A DNA stretch of 64,000 nt from contig OX596337.1 of assembly GCA_951394405.1 (NCBI GenBank), positions 3,162,001-3,226,000 of the forward strand. The letters are read 5' to 3'. Under the pieces are notes generated by a model that ran no database searches, was not told where the DNA came from, and saw only the letters and a list, made by a program, of their open reading frames with translations. Numbering within the stretch: position 1 is the stretch's first letter; the number at the start of each line of letters is the position of its first letter. Below are positions 63,321 through 64,000 of this stretch, in pieces. The position numbers were made by a program, and so were the translations under genes. Source of the DNA: Coprinellus micaceus (lineage: Eukaryota > Basidiomycota > Agaricomycetes > Agaricales > Psathyrellaceae).

Positions 63321-64000
63321 TCAGTTGTCAGGTTTCCCAACCAAGACCATGCCTTCATCCTCCTCCGTATCCGCGCCTTTGTCGCTCGATCTCGACCTCT
63401 GCGTCGAGACGGAAGATGCAAGCGAGACAGTCGATCCACTAACACCAAACACACCGGTAGACGCTTGTGAGGTAGCTGAAGGAGCTGGGGACGGGGGGAC
63501 CCTCTCCGGGACGATGGGTTTCTGAGCCTCGATTTCTGCTGCATGATCGGATTCGGCCTGCTTCTCCTCAGATGGACGGGGAGCGTGTGTGGAGATTTCG
63601 TGGAGAGTGGAGACCATTTGTTCCCGGACGCGGATTGCGAGTTCTCCAACATCTTTGCCAGTGAGGCCGACGGTGGGAATGGGAGGAAGTACTAGGGTGG
63701 ATTGTCAGTTTTGATTCCAAGTAAAGGTGGGCTACTGACCTTTGACTCTGATCTTTCCCTCGTCGAAGACTCCGGTGTGGTACAAATGCCAATAGTTTTC
63801 CACGACGATAGGGATGATGGGGATCCCAGCGCTCACAGCTAGATGGAATCCACCCTTCTTCAACGGCAGCATATTGCTTTCTTTTGAGAGATGGCGCGTT
63901 CCTTCGGGGAACATCCATGTCGAGATCTTGTTCATCTTCATGATGTTTCCTGCAGCGCTCAGGGATGCGACGGCCGCTGCGTTGTTGCCGCGGTTTACAA
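63321..64000 (-). CDS. SLC1: 1-acyl-sn-glycerol-3-phosphate acyltransferase, C-terminal part
   Basis: Partial: the 5' exons lie beyond 64000. Visible exons >64000-63740 and 63691-63321, with one 48-nt intron. The enzyme converts lysophosphatidic acid to phosphatidic acid in the ER and lipid droplets. The visible family signatures are VNRGNNAAAVASLSAAG, the substrate-binding FPEGTRHLSKESNMLPLKKG (motif III) and HLAVSAGIPIIPIVVE (motif IV). The N-terminal catalytic NHxxxxD block must be upstream. The C-terminal 90 residues are a serine/proline-rich extension (TQRSRSSDKGADTEEDEG) not needed for catalysis. Confidence 0.93.

Overview
The window is nuclear DNA of a filamentous basidiomycete, most likely an Agaricomycete. 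The genes are dense and on both strands, and they are broken by many short GT-AG introns, mostly 48-75 nt with CTNAC-like branch sites. Protein families fit this: RPA135, WHI3-type RNA-binding protein, PSY2, a TOM20-SET gene, BST1, a KDM5 demethylase and PGC1. All gene models were spliced by hand, checking reading phase at every junction. No RNA evidence or database search was available.

Layout. 1-1165 (+): 3' end of the RNA polymerase I second-largest subunit. 1625-4948 (-): histone-fold-like protein. 5651-10406 (-): Q/P-rich protein with C2H2 fingers. 10613-12112 (+): NDUFAF5 methyltransferase homologue. 12909-14119 (-): TRM10. 14408-15468 (+): acyl-protein thioesterase. 17541-18092 (+): small membrane protein. 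19561-22781 (+): WHI3-like RNA-binding protein. 24112-28336 (-): PSY2 (PP4R3). 28640-31547 (+): TOM20 joined to a SET-domain region. 31.15-34.1 kb: a degenerate duplication of the 3' end of that gene, separated from it by repeat-like DNA. 35479-38479 (-): 904-aa protein of unknown function. 38671-41543 (-): CLPTM1. 41884-42567 (-): small conserved-looking protein. 43904-44781 (+): 14-3-3. 45092-48322 (+): BST1/PGAP1. 49822-56198 (+): KDM5/JARID1. 56851-59455 (-): CorA-type Mg transporter. 59556-59633 (+): tRNA-Arg(UCU). 59915-61453 (-): PGC1-like phosphodiesterase. 61853-62476: hAT-like MITE. 63321-64000 (-): 3' part of an SLC1-like acyltransferase.

Most genes are housekeeping and do not form one pathway. 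Mitochondrial functions recur (NDUFAF5, TOM20). So do lipid and membrane functions (APT1, BST1, CLPTM1, PGC1, SLC1) and chromatin or RNA regulation (KDM5, SET, WHI3, PSY2, TRM10). Three closely spaced divergent pairs probably share promoters.

The most unusual features are: a TOM20-SET gene whose 320-nt intron is open and could end a TOM20-only isoform; a 4-nt microexon in CLPTM1 and a 12-nt microexon in the histone-fold-like gene; two probable GC-AG introns in PSY2; a tRNA with a 5-nt intron; and an intact MITE with a perfect 8-bp target duplication.
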